The translations under genes were made by a program, and so were the position numbers. Of a stretch of DNA of 64,000 nt, positions 47,877-59,022 are shown piece by piece; position 1 is the first letter of the stretch, and each line of letters opens with the position of its first letter. This DNA comes from Rhizobium metallidurans (GTDB lineage: Bacteria > Pseudomonadota > Alphaproteobacteria > Rhizobiales > Rhizobiaceae). Location of the stretch: the NCBI RefSeq assembly GCF_014196505.1, contig NZ_JACIDW010000016.1:37008-101007 (forward strand), in the 5' to 3' direction. The notes below the pieces were generated by a model that searched no databases, had not been told where the DNA came from, and saw only the letters and a program-made list of their open reading frames with translations.

Positions 47877-50690
47877 TTACGCCTCGGCGTCCGGCGGCGT
47901 TTCGTCGCCAGCCTCAGCGGCAGGCTCGTCACCCGGCACAACGGCGGCTTCATCGCTGTTCTCGACACCTTCCTCGACCTCGTCTTCCGGATCGCGGATG
48001 CGCTCGACCGATACGACCTTCTCGTCCTTGGCGGTCGAGAAGATGGTCACGCCCTTGGTCGCGCGGCTGGCGATGCGGATACCGCCAACCGGCACGCGGA
48101 TGAGCTGACCGCCATCCGAAACCAGCATGATCTGGTCGTTGTCATCGACAGGGAAGGCAGCGACGAGTTCGCCGATCTCGCCCGTCTTCGACGTGTCGGT
48201 GGCGCGGATGCCCTTGCCGCCACGGCCGGAGATTCGGAAGTCGTAGGACGAGGATCGCTTGCCATAGCCCTTCTCGGAAACCGTCAGCACGTACTGTTCG
48301 CGTGCCTTCAGCTCTTCGTAGCGCTCGTCGCTCAGCTGTCCCTCTTCGGTGACTTCCTCGCCAACAAGCGCGATTTCCTCGGCTTCACCCGTCGTCAGGC
48401 GACGCTCGTTGGCGGCGCGCTTCAGATAGGCGGCGCGTTCCCACGGCTCGGCATCCACATGGCCGACGATCGTCATCGAGATGATGCGGTCGTTATCGCC
48501 GAGGTTGATCCCGCGCACGCCGATCGAATTGCGGCCCGCGAAGACGCGGACGTCGTCGACCGCGAAGCGGATGCACTGGCCGAGGGCCGTCGTCAGCAGC
48601 ACGTCGTCAAGCTCGGTGCAGGTCTCGACGGAGAGGATTTCATCGCCCTCTTCCTCGAGCTTCATCGCGATCTTGCCGTTGCGGTTGACCTGGACGAAGT
48701 CGCTGAGCTTGTTGCGGCGCACGGTGCCGCGCGTCGTCGAGAACATCACGTCGAGCGTTGCCCAGCTGTCCTCGTCCTCCGGCAGCGGCAGGATGGTGGT
48801 GATGCGTTCGCCTGGAGCGAGCGGCAGCATGTTGATCATCGCCTTGCCGCGAGAGGTCGGCGTGCCGATCGGCAGGCGGTAGACCTTTTCCTTGTAGACG
48901 ATGCCTCGCGACGAGAAGAACAGCACCGGCGTATGCGTGTTGAGTACGAATAGCTGGCTAACGAAATCCTCGTCACGCGTGGTCATGCCGGAGCGACCCT
49001 TGCCGCCACGACGCTGCGCGCGGTAGGTCGTCAGCGGCACGCGCTTGATGTAGCCGAGATGCGAGACGGTGACGACCATGTCCTCGCGGGCGATGAGATC
49101 TTCATCGTCCATCTCAAGACCGCCGTCCATGATCTCGGTGCGGCGCGGCGTGCCGAACTCGTCGCGGACAGCCGCGAGTTCGTCCTTGACGATCGACTGG
49201 ATGCGTACGCGCGACGACAGTATATCGAGGTAATCCTTGATTTCCTCGCCGATCTTGTTGAGTTCGTCGCCAATTTCGTCGCGACCAAGGGCCGTCAGAC
49301 GGGCGAGACGCAGTTCGAGAATGGCCCGTGCCTGCTCTTCCGAGAGGTTGTAGGTCATGTCGTCGTTGATGCGGTGACGCGGATCGTCGATGAGGCGGAT
49401 CAGGCTTTCGACGTCATGCGCCGGCCAGCGGCGGGTCATCAGCTCTTCGCGGGCGGACTGCGGATCCGGCGCCTGGCGGATGACGCGGATGACTTCGTCG
49501 ATATTGGCGACAGCGATCGCCAGACCGACCAAGACGTGCGCGCGCTCGCGCGCCTTGCGCAGCAGGAATTTCGTACGCCGGCTAACGACTTCCTCGCGGA
49601 ACGAGACGAAGGCGCGCAGCATGTCGAGCAGCTGCAGCTGTTCCGGCTTGCCGCCGTTCAGCGCCACCATGTTGCAGCCAAACGAGGTCTGCAGCGGCGT
49701 GTAGCGATACAGCTGGTTCAGGATGACGTCGGCATTGGCGTCGCGCTTCAATTCGACGACGACGCGGTAGCCCTGACGGTCGGATTCATCGCGCAGGTCG
49801 GAGATGCCCTCGATGCGCTTGTCGCGCACCAGCTCGGCCATCTTCTCGATCATCGTCGACTTGTTCACCTGATACGGGATCTCGGTGATGATGATCTGCT
49901 CGCGATCGCCGCGCATCGGCTCGATCGTCGCGACACCGCGCATGATCACCGAGCCACGGCCCGTCTCGTAGGCCGAACGGATGCCGGAGCGGCCGAGGAT
50001 CTTGGCGCCGGTCGGAAAATCGGGACCGGGAATGATCTGCATCATCTCGGGCAGTTCGATCGCCGGATCGTCGATCAGCGCGATACAGCCATTGATCACC
50101 TCGCCGAGATTGTGCGGCGGAATGTTGGTCGCCATGCCGACGGCGATACCGCCGGCGCCGTTGACGAGCAGGTTCGGGAATTTCGCGGGAACGACCACGG
50201 GCTCGGAGAGCGTACCGTCGTAGTTGTCGCGAAAATCGACCGTTTCCTTGTCGAGATCGTCGAGCAGCGAATGCGCGGCCTTCTCGAGACGGCATTCGGT
50301 GTAGCGTTCGGCCGCCGGCGGATCACCGTCGACGGAGCCGAAGTTGCCCTGGCCGTCGATGAGGGGCAGGCGAAGAGACCAGTCCTGCGCCATGCGCGCC
50401 AGCGCGTCGTAGATCGCGGTGTTGCCGTGCGGATGGTATTTACCCATCACGTCCCCGGTCACGCGGGCGCATTTGACGTATTTCTTGTTCCAGTCGATGC
50501 CGAGCTCGGACATGCCGTAGAGGATGCGCCGGTGCACGGGCTTGAGGCCGTCGCGCACGTCAGGAAGCGCGCGGCTGACGATGACGCTCATCGCGTAATC
50601 GAGATACGACCGCTGCATTTCCTCCATAATGGAGATGGGCTCGATGCCTGGCGGGAGCTTCCCGCCGCCGGGGGGTGTTTGCTCAGTCAA
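47877..50690 (-). CDS. gyrA: DNA gyrase subunit A
   Basis: 937-residue GyrA. N-terminal winged-helix and tower domains with the catalytic Tyr130 in AAERYTECRLE, the quinolone-region HPHGNTAIYD (Thr91 and Asp95 at the positions of E. coli Ser83 and Asp87), then the C-terminal beta-pinwheel with the GyrA box QRRGGKG and an acidic Glu/Asp-rich tail. The start is a TTG at 50690, giving the usual rhizobial N terminus MTEQTPPGGGKLPPGIEP; its ribosome site is weak. Confidence 0.97.
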   Translation of the reverse strand: MTEQTPPGGGKLPPGIEPISIMEEMQRSYLDYAMSVIVSRALPDVRDGLKPVHRRILYGMSELGIDWNKKYVKCARVTGDVMGKYHPHGNTAIYDALARMAQDWSLRLPLIDGQGNFGSVDGDPPAAERYTECRLEKAAHSLLDDLDKETVDFRDNYDGTLSEPVVVPAKFPNLLVNGAGGIAVGMATNIPPHNLGEVINGCIALIDDPAIELPEMMQIIPGPDFPTGAKILGRSGIRSAYETGRGSVIMRGVATIEPMRGDREQIIITEIPYQVNKSTMIEKMAELVRDKRIEGISDLRDESDRQGYRVVVELKRDANADVILNQLYRYTPLQTSFGCNMVALNGGKPEQLQLLDMLRAFVSFREEVVSRRTKFLLRKARERAHVLVGLAIAVANIDEVIRVIRQAPDPQSAREELMTRRWPAHDVESLIRLIDDPRHRINDDMTYNLSEEQARAILELRLARLTALGRDEIGDELNKIGEEIKDYLDILSSRVRIQSIVKDELAAVRDEFGTPRRTEIMDGGLEMDDEDLIAREDMVVTVSHLGYIKRVPLTTYRAQRRGGKGRSGMTTRDEDFVSQLFVLNTHTPVLFFSSRGIVYKEKVYRLPIGTPTSRGKAMINMLPLAPGERITTILPLPEDEDSWATLDVMFSTTRGTVRRNKLSDFVQVNRNGKIAMKLEEEGDEILSVETCTELDDVLLTTALGQCIRFAVDDVRVFAGRNSIGVRGINLGDNDRIISMTIVGHVDAEPWERAAYLKRAANERRLTTGEAEEIALVGEEVTEEGQLSDERYEELKAREQYVLTVSEKGYGKRSSSYDFRISGRGGKGIRATDTSKTGEIGELVAAFPVDDNDQIMLVSDGGQLIRVPVGGIRIASRATKGVTIFSTAKDEKVVSVERIRDPEDEVEEGVENSDEAAVVPGDEPAAEAGDETPPDAEA

Positions 50691-50926
50691 AATGGATCAC
50701 ATCTCTTCTAGAATCACTTGAAGATTTATAGCGGAAAGGCTGTTCCTAAGCCAATTTTGCCGGAGGTTTTGAACAGGCTTTTGCGGTCTAATCAGGGCAA
50801 AACGAGGCTTATCGGCCCCAATCGCCCCTAACGCGTCGTTGAGCACGGCGCGCCATTTGCAAAATTGGTTTGCCCACCTCACAATCGCACGAAAATCAGG
50901 CCCGGATATGGGCATACGGAGACATG

Positions 50927-51571
50927 ATGGCAAGCGCCGACCAACTGATCAACGCCTTCACCACGCTGCTCGTGACGATCGATCCACCCGGTCTCGCGCC
51001 GATCTTTCTCGGCCTCACCGTCGGCATGAGCAGAGCCCAGCGCAAGCAGGTGGCGCTGCGCGGCACGATCATCGCTTTCATCATCCTCGCCGTCTTCGCG
51101 CTCTTCGGATCGAGCGTGCTCGGCGTGCTCGGCATCTCGATCGGTGCCTTCCGCATCGCCGGCGGCCTGCTGCTCTTCTGGATCGCCTTCGAAATGGTGT
51201 TCGAGAAGCGCCAGGATCGCAAGGAGAAGACCGGCACGGCCGCGATCACCGTAGACCACATCCAGAACATCGCCGTCTTCCCGCTGGCCATTCCGCTGAT
51301 TTCCGGCCCGGGCGCGATTTCCGCGACCATCCTGATCTCTGGATCGATGCAGACGGCCTTCGAGCTGGCGCAGCTCATTATCGTCATCGCCGCAAGCCTG
51401 CTGCTGCTCTTCCTGGCACTGCTGATCGCCGACCGGCTCGACCGTTTCCTCGGCGTCACCGGCCGCGCCATCCTGACCCGCCTGCTCGGCGTTATCCTGG
51501 CGGCGCTGGCGACCCAGTTCGTCGTCGATGGCATCAAGTCGGCGATGAACCTCGCTCCCTCACCCGTCTGA
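50927..51571 (+). CDS. MarC family integral membrane protein
   Basis: 214-residue protein with six hydrophobic segments, of the MarC/UPF0056 family. The first helix carries TTLLVTIDPPGLAPIFLGLT and the fourth FPLAIPLISGPGAISATI, both family hallmarks. MarC is not itself shown to give multidrug resistance; its role is unknown. GGAG at 50918-50921 favours the ATG at 50927 over the one at 50924. Converges on ssb. Confidence 0.88.
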   Translation: MASADQLINAFTTLLVTIDPPGLAPIFLGLTVGMSRAQRKQVALRGTIIAFIILAVFALFGSSVLGVLGISIGAFRIAGGLLLFWIAFEMVFEKRQDRKEKTGTAAITVDHIQNIAVFPLAIPLISGPGAISATILISGSMQTAFELAQLIIVIAASLLLLFLALLIADRLDRFLGVTGRAILTRLLGVILAALATQFVVDGIKSAMNLAPSPV

Positions 51572-51626
51572 GCCCATCGCTCCCAGTCAAAGCCATCGCT
51601 CGAAGTCAAAACCCAAGACAAAACGC

Positions 51627-51654
51627 AAACGGCGCACCCTGAGGCGCGCCGTTT
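51627..51654. terminator. Possible terminator between marC and ssb
   Basis: 9-bp stem AAACGGCGC/GCGCCGTTT with a 10-nt loop; T-rich (GTTTGCGTTTTG) on the minus-strand side, weak on plus. Confidence 0.5.
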
Positions 51655-51678
51655 GAAACCATGCGGTTTGTCGTCCGA

Positions 51679-52239
51679 TCAAAACGGAATATCGTCGTCC
51701 AGATCACGCGAGAAGTTGCCGCCGCCGCCGGAAGACGAACCGCCGCCCGAGCCACCACGGCCGGAAGACTGCGAAGGCGAACCGTAATCGTCGCCATAAC
51801 CGCCGCCGCCGCCGAAATCACCACCGCCGGCATTGCCGCCACGGCCACCGCCGTAACCACCGCCAGAACGATCGCCGCCGCCTTCACCGCGTCCATCGAG
51901 CATCGTCAGCGTCGAGCCGAAGCCCTGCAGCACGACTTCCGTGGAATAACGGTCCTGGCCCTGCTGGTCCTGCCACTTGCGGGTCTGTAGCGCGCCTTCG
52001 ATATAGAGTTTGGCGCCCTTCTTGACATACTGCTCGACGACCTTGCACAGGCCTTCGTTGAACACGACGACAGTGTGCCACTCGGTCTTTTCGCGACGCT
52101 CGCCGGAATTGCGGTCGCGCCAGGTCTCTGATGTCGCGATGCGGAGGTTGGCGATCGGCCGGCCGTCCTGCGTCCGACGGATCTCGGGGTCCGCACCCAC
52201 GTTTCCGATCAGAATTACCTTGTTCACGCTGCCAGCCAT
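51679..52239 (-). CDS. ssb: Single-stranded DNA-binding protein
   Basis: 186-residue SSB: OB-fold at residues 1-115 (VNKVILIGNVGADPEIR, WHTVVVFNE), a long Gly/Ser-rich linker (~120-175) and the acidic tip DDDIPF that recruits repair enzymes. The start at 52239 matches the family; the open frame upstream is not supported. Divergent from uvrA across a perfect SOS box. Confidence 0.96.
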   Translation of the reverse strand: MAGSVNKVILIGNVGADPEIRRTQDGRPIANLRIATSETWRDRNSGERREKTEWHTVVVFNEGLCKVVEQYVKKGAKLYIEGALQTRKWQDQQGQDRYSTEVVLQGFGSTLTMLDGRGEGGGDRSGGGYGGGRGGNAGGGDFGGGGGYGDDYGSPSQSSGRGGSGGGSSSGGGGNFSRDLDDDIPF

Positions 52240-52351
52240 ACTTTTCACCCTACCTGCCGCCCTGCCCGGCGGCGCTTGAAACAATCGGTGCACCTTAAAC
52301 CATAGAGGCGGCGCGATGGACGTCCATAGCGGTTCATCCACAAGGAATTTT

Positions 52352-52366
52352 GTTCTTTATTTGTTC
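52352..52366. promoter_or_regulatory. LexA (SOS) box shared by ssb and uvrA
   Basis: Perfect GTTC-N7-GTTC (spacer TTTATTT). It lies 113 bp before ssb and 122 bp before uvrA, so it can act on both. Confidence 0.85.
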
Positions 52367-52488
52367 TATTTTATCCCTATGATCGTGTCAACCGAATCGA
52401 AAACCTTGCACCTTCAAGATATTCAGCCTCGACTCGCCCGCCGGCATCACTAAATAAGGGGCTTGTTCCAGCACAGAAGCAGAAGACG

Positions 52489-55406
<2,918 letters not shown>

Positions 55407-55410
<4 letters not shown>

Positions 55411-55733
55411 GTGATATCCTCTCCACGGTGCGTTTGCTTATCGCTGACGGCAAGTTCAGGGTCTCGGCACACGCACTGCGGGAGTTGTTGAACGACGATC
55501 TGCTCATCGAGCCGTTGGTGATGGATATAGTGTCGGCGGTGGTCGTGGAGGAGTACCCGCAGTATCACAAGGGACCCTGTGTTCTGGTCCTGCAGACGGA
55601 CGAGCGGGGACGCACCATACATTTACTTTGGGGCATCCCATCAGGCGCATCCGAACCGGCAGTGTTGATAACAGCATACATTCCCGATCCAGACCGCTGG
55701 AATGACGATTTCACTAGGAGGAAGCCGCAATGA
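55407..55733 (+). CDS. DUF4258 domain protein, toxin-like
   Basis: 108-residue protein of the DUF4258 type, a RelE/BrnT-like small fold: VSAHALRELLNDD near residue 20, a strand-rich middle with HKGPCVLVLQTDERGRTIHLLWG, then the ending AYIPDPDRWNDDF. Many DUF4258 genes lie in toxin-antitoxin-like pairs. The GTG start overlaps the uvrA stop by 4 bp (GTGA), and its own stop overlaps the next ATG by 4 bp. Codon use looks less GC-biased than that of uvrA, suggesting later insertion. Toxin activity is inference. Confidence 0.7.
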
Positions 55734-55993
55734 CGAGACAGGCGTCGCAGCTCATTCGTGAGGGGGAATATGCCGCGGAGGTCGTCGTGGAGCTTCGCGA
55801 CGATGGTGGTGAATGGTCCCCGACGGTAAGCCCGGAGGATATCCGCAAGCTGGATCGCGTACGCCGCGCGCTTCGTGACCGCGATTTCGAACGTGCCGAG
55901 AAGGATTCTCGCGTCTTTCGTCTGGTGCCGCGCGAGGCCGACTATCCGAAAATCGGTTTCGGCGAAAACGAACAGGATGGATTGAAGTCATGA
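55730..55993 (+). CDS. Small acidic/basic protein, possible antitoxin partner
   Basis: 87-residue protein starting MTRQASQLIREGEYAAEVVVE, with a basic helical stretch (KLDRVRRALRDRDFERAEK) and a C-terminal RLVPREADYPK. Small proteins of this kind often follow DUF4258 genes; I do not recognise a named family. Start and stop overlap both neighbours by 4 bp, so it is translated as part of one operon with the DUF4258 gene and DUF72. Confidence 0.65.
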   Translation: MTRQASQLIREGEYAAEVVVELRDDGGEWSPTVSPEDIRKLDRVRRALRDRDFERAEKDSRVFRLVPREADYPKIGFGENEQDGLKS

Positions 55994-56796
55994 CAAAACC
56001 CGGCACCATTCGCGTCGGCATCGGCGGCTGGACGTTCGAGCCCTGGCGCAACCACTTCTTCCCCTCGGACCTGAAGCAGAAGGATGAGCTGAACTATGCC
56101 AGCCGGCAGCTGAAGGTCATCGAGGTCAACGGCACCTATTACAGCTCGCAGAAGCCCGAGACCTTCGCCAAGTGGGCCGCCGATGTGCCTGAAGGCTTCA
56201 TTTTCTCGCTGAAGGCCAGCCGCTTCAGCACGAACAGAAAGATCCTCTCCGAAGCCGGTGAATCGGTCGAGCGCTTTCTCGGCCAGGGCATCGTCGAGCT
56301 CGGCCCGCATCTCGGCCCCATTCTCTGGCAGTTCGCTCCAACCAAGAAGTTCGAGCCCGAGGATTTCGAGGGCTTCCTCAAGCTGTTGCCGGACAGGCAG
56401 GATGGCCTGCCGCTGAAGCATGTGGTCGAAGTCCGCCACGACAGCTTCAAGGTGCCGGAGTTCGTGGCGCTGCTCGCGAAATACGGCGTCGCCCCTGTTG
56501 TCGCCGAGCATTTCGATTATCCGATGGTGGCGGATGTCACCGCCGATTTCGTCTACACGCGGCTGCAGAAGGGCTCGGACGACATCCGGACCTGCTATCC
56601 GCCGAAGGAGCTAAAGAACTGGGCCAAGCGCCTGGAGACCTGGGCCGAGGGCAAGGTGCCGGACGATCTGCCGCTCATCGATAGCGACCGCAAGGTCAAG
56701 GTCGAGCCGCGCGACGTCTTCGCCTTCATGATCCACGAGGGCAAGGTCAATGCTCCCTTCGGCGCCATCGCGCTGCAGGAAGAGGTCGGCAAGTAG
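55990..56796 (+). CDS. DUF72 family protein
   Basis: 268-residue TIM-barrel-like DUF72 (YecE-type) protein. Typical text is VGIGGWTFEPWRNHFFP near the start, VNGTYYSSQKPETFAKWA, and LWQFAPTKKF. Function unknown; frequent in bacteria next to DNA repair or redox genes. Overlaps the previous gene by 4 bp, so it appears to be the last gene of the SOS-controlled uvrA transcript. Confidence 0.9.
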   Translation: MTKPGTIRVGIGGWTFEPWRNHFFPSDLKQKDELNYASRQLKVIEVNGTYYSSQKPETFAKWAADVPEGFIFSLKASRFSTNRKILSEAGESVERFLGQGIVELGPHLGPILWQFAPTKKFEPEDFEGFLKLLPDRQDGLPLKHVVEVRHDSFKVPEFVALLAKYGVAPVVAEHFDYPMVADVTADFVYTRLQKGSDDIRTCYPPKELKNWAKRLETWAEGKVPDDLPLIDSDRKVKVEPRDVFAFMIHEGKVNAPFGAIALQEEVGK

Positions 56797-56812
56797 TCGG
56801 AGCGCGAAACAA

Positions 56813-58288
56813 TCAGAGTGGCAAGACGTGGCTGACGAGGTCTTCCGCCGTCAGCCCCTTGCCAGCGCGGCTGCCCGCTTCGCCATGCAGGTAGACGCCC
56901 GCCGCCGCCGCCTCGAAGGCCGGCAGTCCCTGCGCCATCAGCGCCCCGACAATCCCCGCCAACACATCTCCGGACCCCGCGGTGGCGAGCCAGATCGGCG
57001 CATTGGTGTTGATCAACGCTCGCCCATGCGGCGAGGCGATCACCGTGTCGGGCCCCTTGTAGACGATGGCCGCATTGGCCCTCGCCGCCGCCGCCAGCGC
57101 CTTGTCGGCCTTGCCGAGACTCGGGTCCGCGGCGATATCGGGAAACAGCCGCGAAAACTCGCCCTCATGCGGCGTCAGAACCAACCGCGTCTCCCCTTCG
57201 GCGAACAGTGAGAACAGCGCGTTCGGATCATCGCGGAACGAGGTGATGCCATCGGCATCCAGTACCAGATGTCGACGGGAAAGTGCTGCCACGAAACCCC
57301 GCGCCTTCTGGCCGGCCCCGAAGCCCGGCCCGAGCACGAAGCTGCGCAACCGGTCATCCTTCAGCCAGTCGGAGAGCTCTGCGTCCCCATCGATGCCGTG
57401 CAGCATCACGGCGGTCAGATGCGTCGCGTTCTCCGCCATGGCATCATCAGGCGAGACGATCGTCACCAGCCCCGCGCCGGCCTTCAATCCGGACATGGCC
57501 GACATGCGTGCCGCACCCGTCTTGCCCTTCTCGCCCGAGAAGACGACAAGGTGGCCGCGCTTGTACTTGTGCGTCTCCTGCTCCGATGACGGGAGCCACC
57601 GCCGCCACGCGTCCGGCCTGTTCTCCGCCAGCGTGCCCGATGCCTGCCCGCGCACGATCCGCGCGGGTATGCCGATGTCGAGCACCTCGAGCACGCCCGA
57701 AAGCTCGCGGCCCGGCATCAACAGATGCCCCGGCTTGCGGGTCATGAAGGTGATCGTCCGCGCGGCGGAAAACGCCGCTCCCAGCACCATGCCAGTCCGG
57801 CCGTCGTTGCCCGACGGCAGATCGACGGCAAGCACCGGCAGGCCGGCATCGGCGATACGACCGATCACGGCACCAACAGCCTCCGGCACGGCCCGCGTCA
57901 ACCCGGCCCCGAACAGCGCGTCGATCACCACGTCACCATCCGCGGGCCTGTAGTCCTCGATCGGCGCGCCGACACCGGACCAGTGGCTGCGCGCCCGCGC
58001 GGCATCGCCCGTCAATCGCGCGGCATCGCCCAGATGAAAAAGCGCCACCGCGACACCGCTGTCCGCAAGGCACCGCGCCGCAACGTAGCCGTCACCACCA
58101 TTGTTGCCGGGGCCGCACAGCACGACGGCGCGCCTCGCCGACGGATAATGGCGCAGGAAGGCCGCCGCCACGCCGGCGCCAGCCCGCAGCATGAGCCCGA
58201 AACTGTCGATACCCGAGGAAGCAGCGGCGGCATCGACGGCGGTCATTTCGGCGGGTGTAAGGAGAAGGTCGGCGAGCTGAGTGTCCAT
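56813..58288 (-). CDS. nnr: Bifunctional NAD(P)H-hydrate epimerase / ADP-dependent dehydratase
   Basis: 491-residue fusion that repairs damaged NAD(P)H. The N-terminal epimerase (residues 1-~215) has CGPGNNGGDGYVAARCL; the C-terminal dehydratase (~225-490) has VFSGEKGKTGAARMSA and the ATP/ADP-site ATAGSGDVLAGI. ATG at 58288 is chosen; a TTG at 58300 is possible and neither has a good ribosome site. Converges on the DUF72 gene with 16 bp between stops. Confidence 0.93.
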   Translation of the reverse strand: MDTQLADLLLTPAEMTAVDAAAASSGIDSFGLMLRAGAGVAAAFLRHYPSARRAVVLCGPGNNGGDGYVAARCLADSGVAVALFHLGDAARLTGDAARARSHWSGVGAPIEDYRPADGDVVIDALFGAGLTRAVPEAVGAVIGRIADAGLPVLAVDLPSGNDGRTGMVLGAAFSAARTITFMTRKPGHLLMPGRELSGVLEVLDIGIPARIVRGQASGTLAENRPDAWRRWLPSSEQETHKYKRGHLVVFSGEKGKTGAARMSAMSGLKAGAGLVTIVSPDDAMAENATHLTAVMLHGIDGDAELSDWLKDDRLRSFVLGPGFGAGQKARGFVAALSRRHLVLDADGITSFRDDPNALFSLFAEGETRLVLTPHEGEFSRLFPDIAADPSLGKADKALAAAARANAAIVYKGPDTVIASPHGRALINTNAPIWLATAGSGDVLAGIVGALMAQGLPAFEAAAAGVYLHGEAGSRAGKGLTAEDLVSHVLPL

Positions 58289-58630
58289 CCGGTCATTCAA
58301 ACAGAATCCGCCTAAAAAACAACCGATTGGCGCAAAATCTGGAAGCTTATTATTTAGCCATTTGCATATATTTTAACCGCACACCCAAACCATAAAGAAA
58401 GCATCAGACATCGCGAATATTCCGGATTTCGATTGAATTTTAAGCTTTTCGCGCACAACCCGCGCCGATTTTGACAAAAAAATCGTTGAAATTACTGAAA
58501 ATCACTCGACTTTCGGCCTGTGGCCGCCATTTCCGCGAAGATTCCACTTTCCAACTGGCACGATAACTGCATCATATCGGGGGGTGGGTATGAGCCTGCT
58601 ATAACGGGAGAAGCGGAGAGTCATTTTCTC
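58289..58630. other. Intergenic region upstream of glnB
   Basis: 342 bp, AT-rich in its middle (about 58350-58500). Contains the sigma-54 promoter described separately. I see no clear NtrC-site palindrome and no gene. Confidence 0.6.
58556..58571 (+). promoter_or_regulatory. Sigma-54 (-24/-12) promoter of glnB
   Basis: TGGCACG-N4-CTGCA, one base off the consensus TGGCACG-N4-TTGCA, ~60 bp before the glnB start. Fits known nitrogen control of glnBA in rhizobia. Confidence 0.75.
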
Positions 58631-58969
58631 ATGAAAAAGATCGAAGCGATCATTAAGCCCTTCAAGCTGGACGAAGTGAAGGAAGCCCTTCAGGAAGTTG
58701 GCCTGCAGGGGATCACGGTCACGGAAGCAAAGGGCTTCGGTCGCCAGAAGGGTCACACGGAACTGTACCGTGGCGCCGAATATGTCGTCGATTTCCTGCC
58801 GAAGGTGAAGGTCGAAGTCGTCCTCGCCGATGAAAATGCGGAGGCCGTCATCGACGCGATCCGCAAGGCCGCGCAAACGGGCCGTATCGGCGATGGAAAA
58901 ATTTTTGTATCCAATATCGAAGAAGTCATTCGTATCCGTACCGGCGAAACCGGTGTCGACGCGATCTGA
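58631..58969 (+). CDS. glnB: Nitrogen regulatory protein PII
   Basis: 112-residue PII trimer subunit that senses 2-oxoglutarate and ATP and is uridylylated at Tyr51 (ELYRGAEYVVDF) by GlnD. The T-loop and the C-terminal VRIRTGETG are intact. The ATG at 58631 fits all homologues; the open frame continues upstream into the promoter region. glnA follows 53 bp later. Confidence 0.96.
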   Translation: MKKIEAIIKPFKLDEVKEALQEVGLQGITVTEAKGFGRQKGHTELYRGAEYVVDFLPKVKVEVVLADENAEAVIDAIRKAAQTGRIGDGKIFVSNIEEVIRIRTGETGVDAI

Positions 58970-59022
58970 CGTTGGTCCAGGCGAGACAATCGTCCCGTCT
59001 TCTCAAATGAAGGAACCATTTT

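Noticed and set aside
49059..50711. A 550-codon open frame antisense to gyrA
   Set aside because: Shadow of gyrA; no supporting features.
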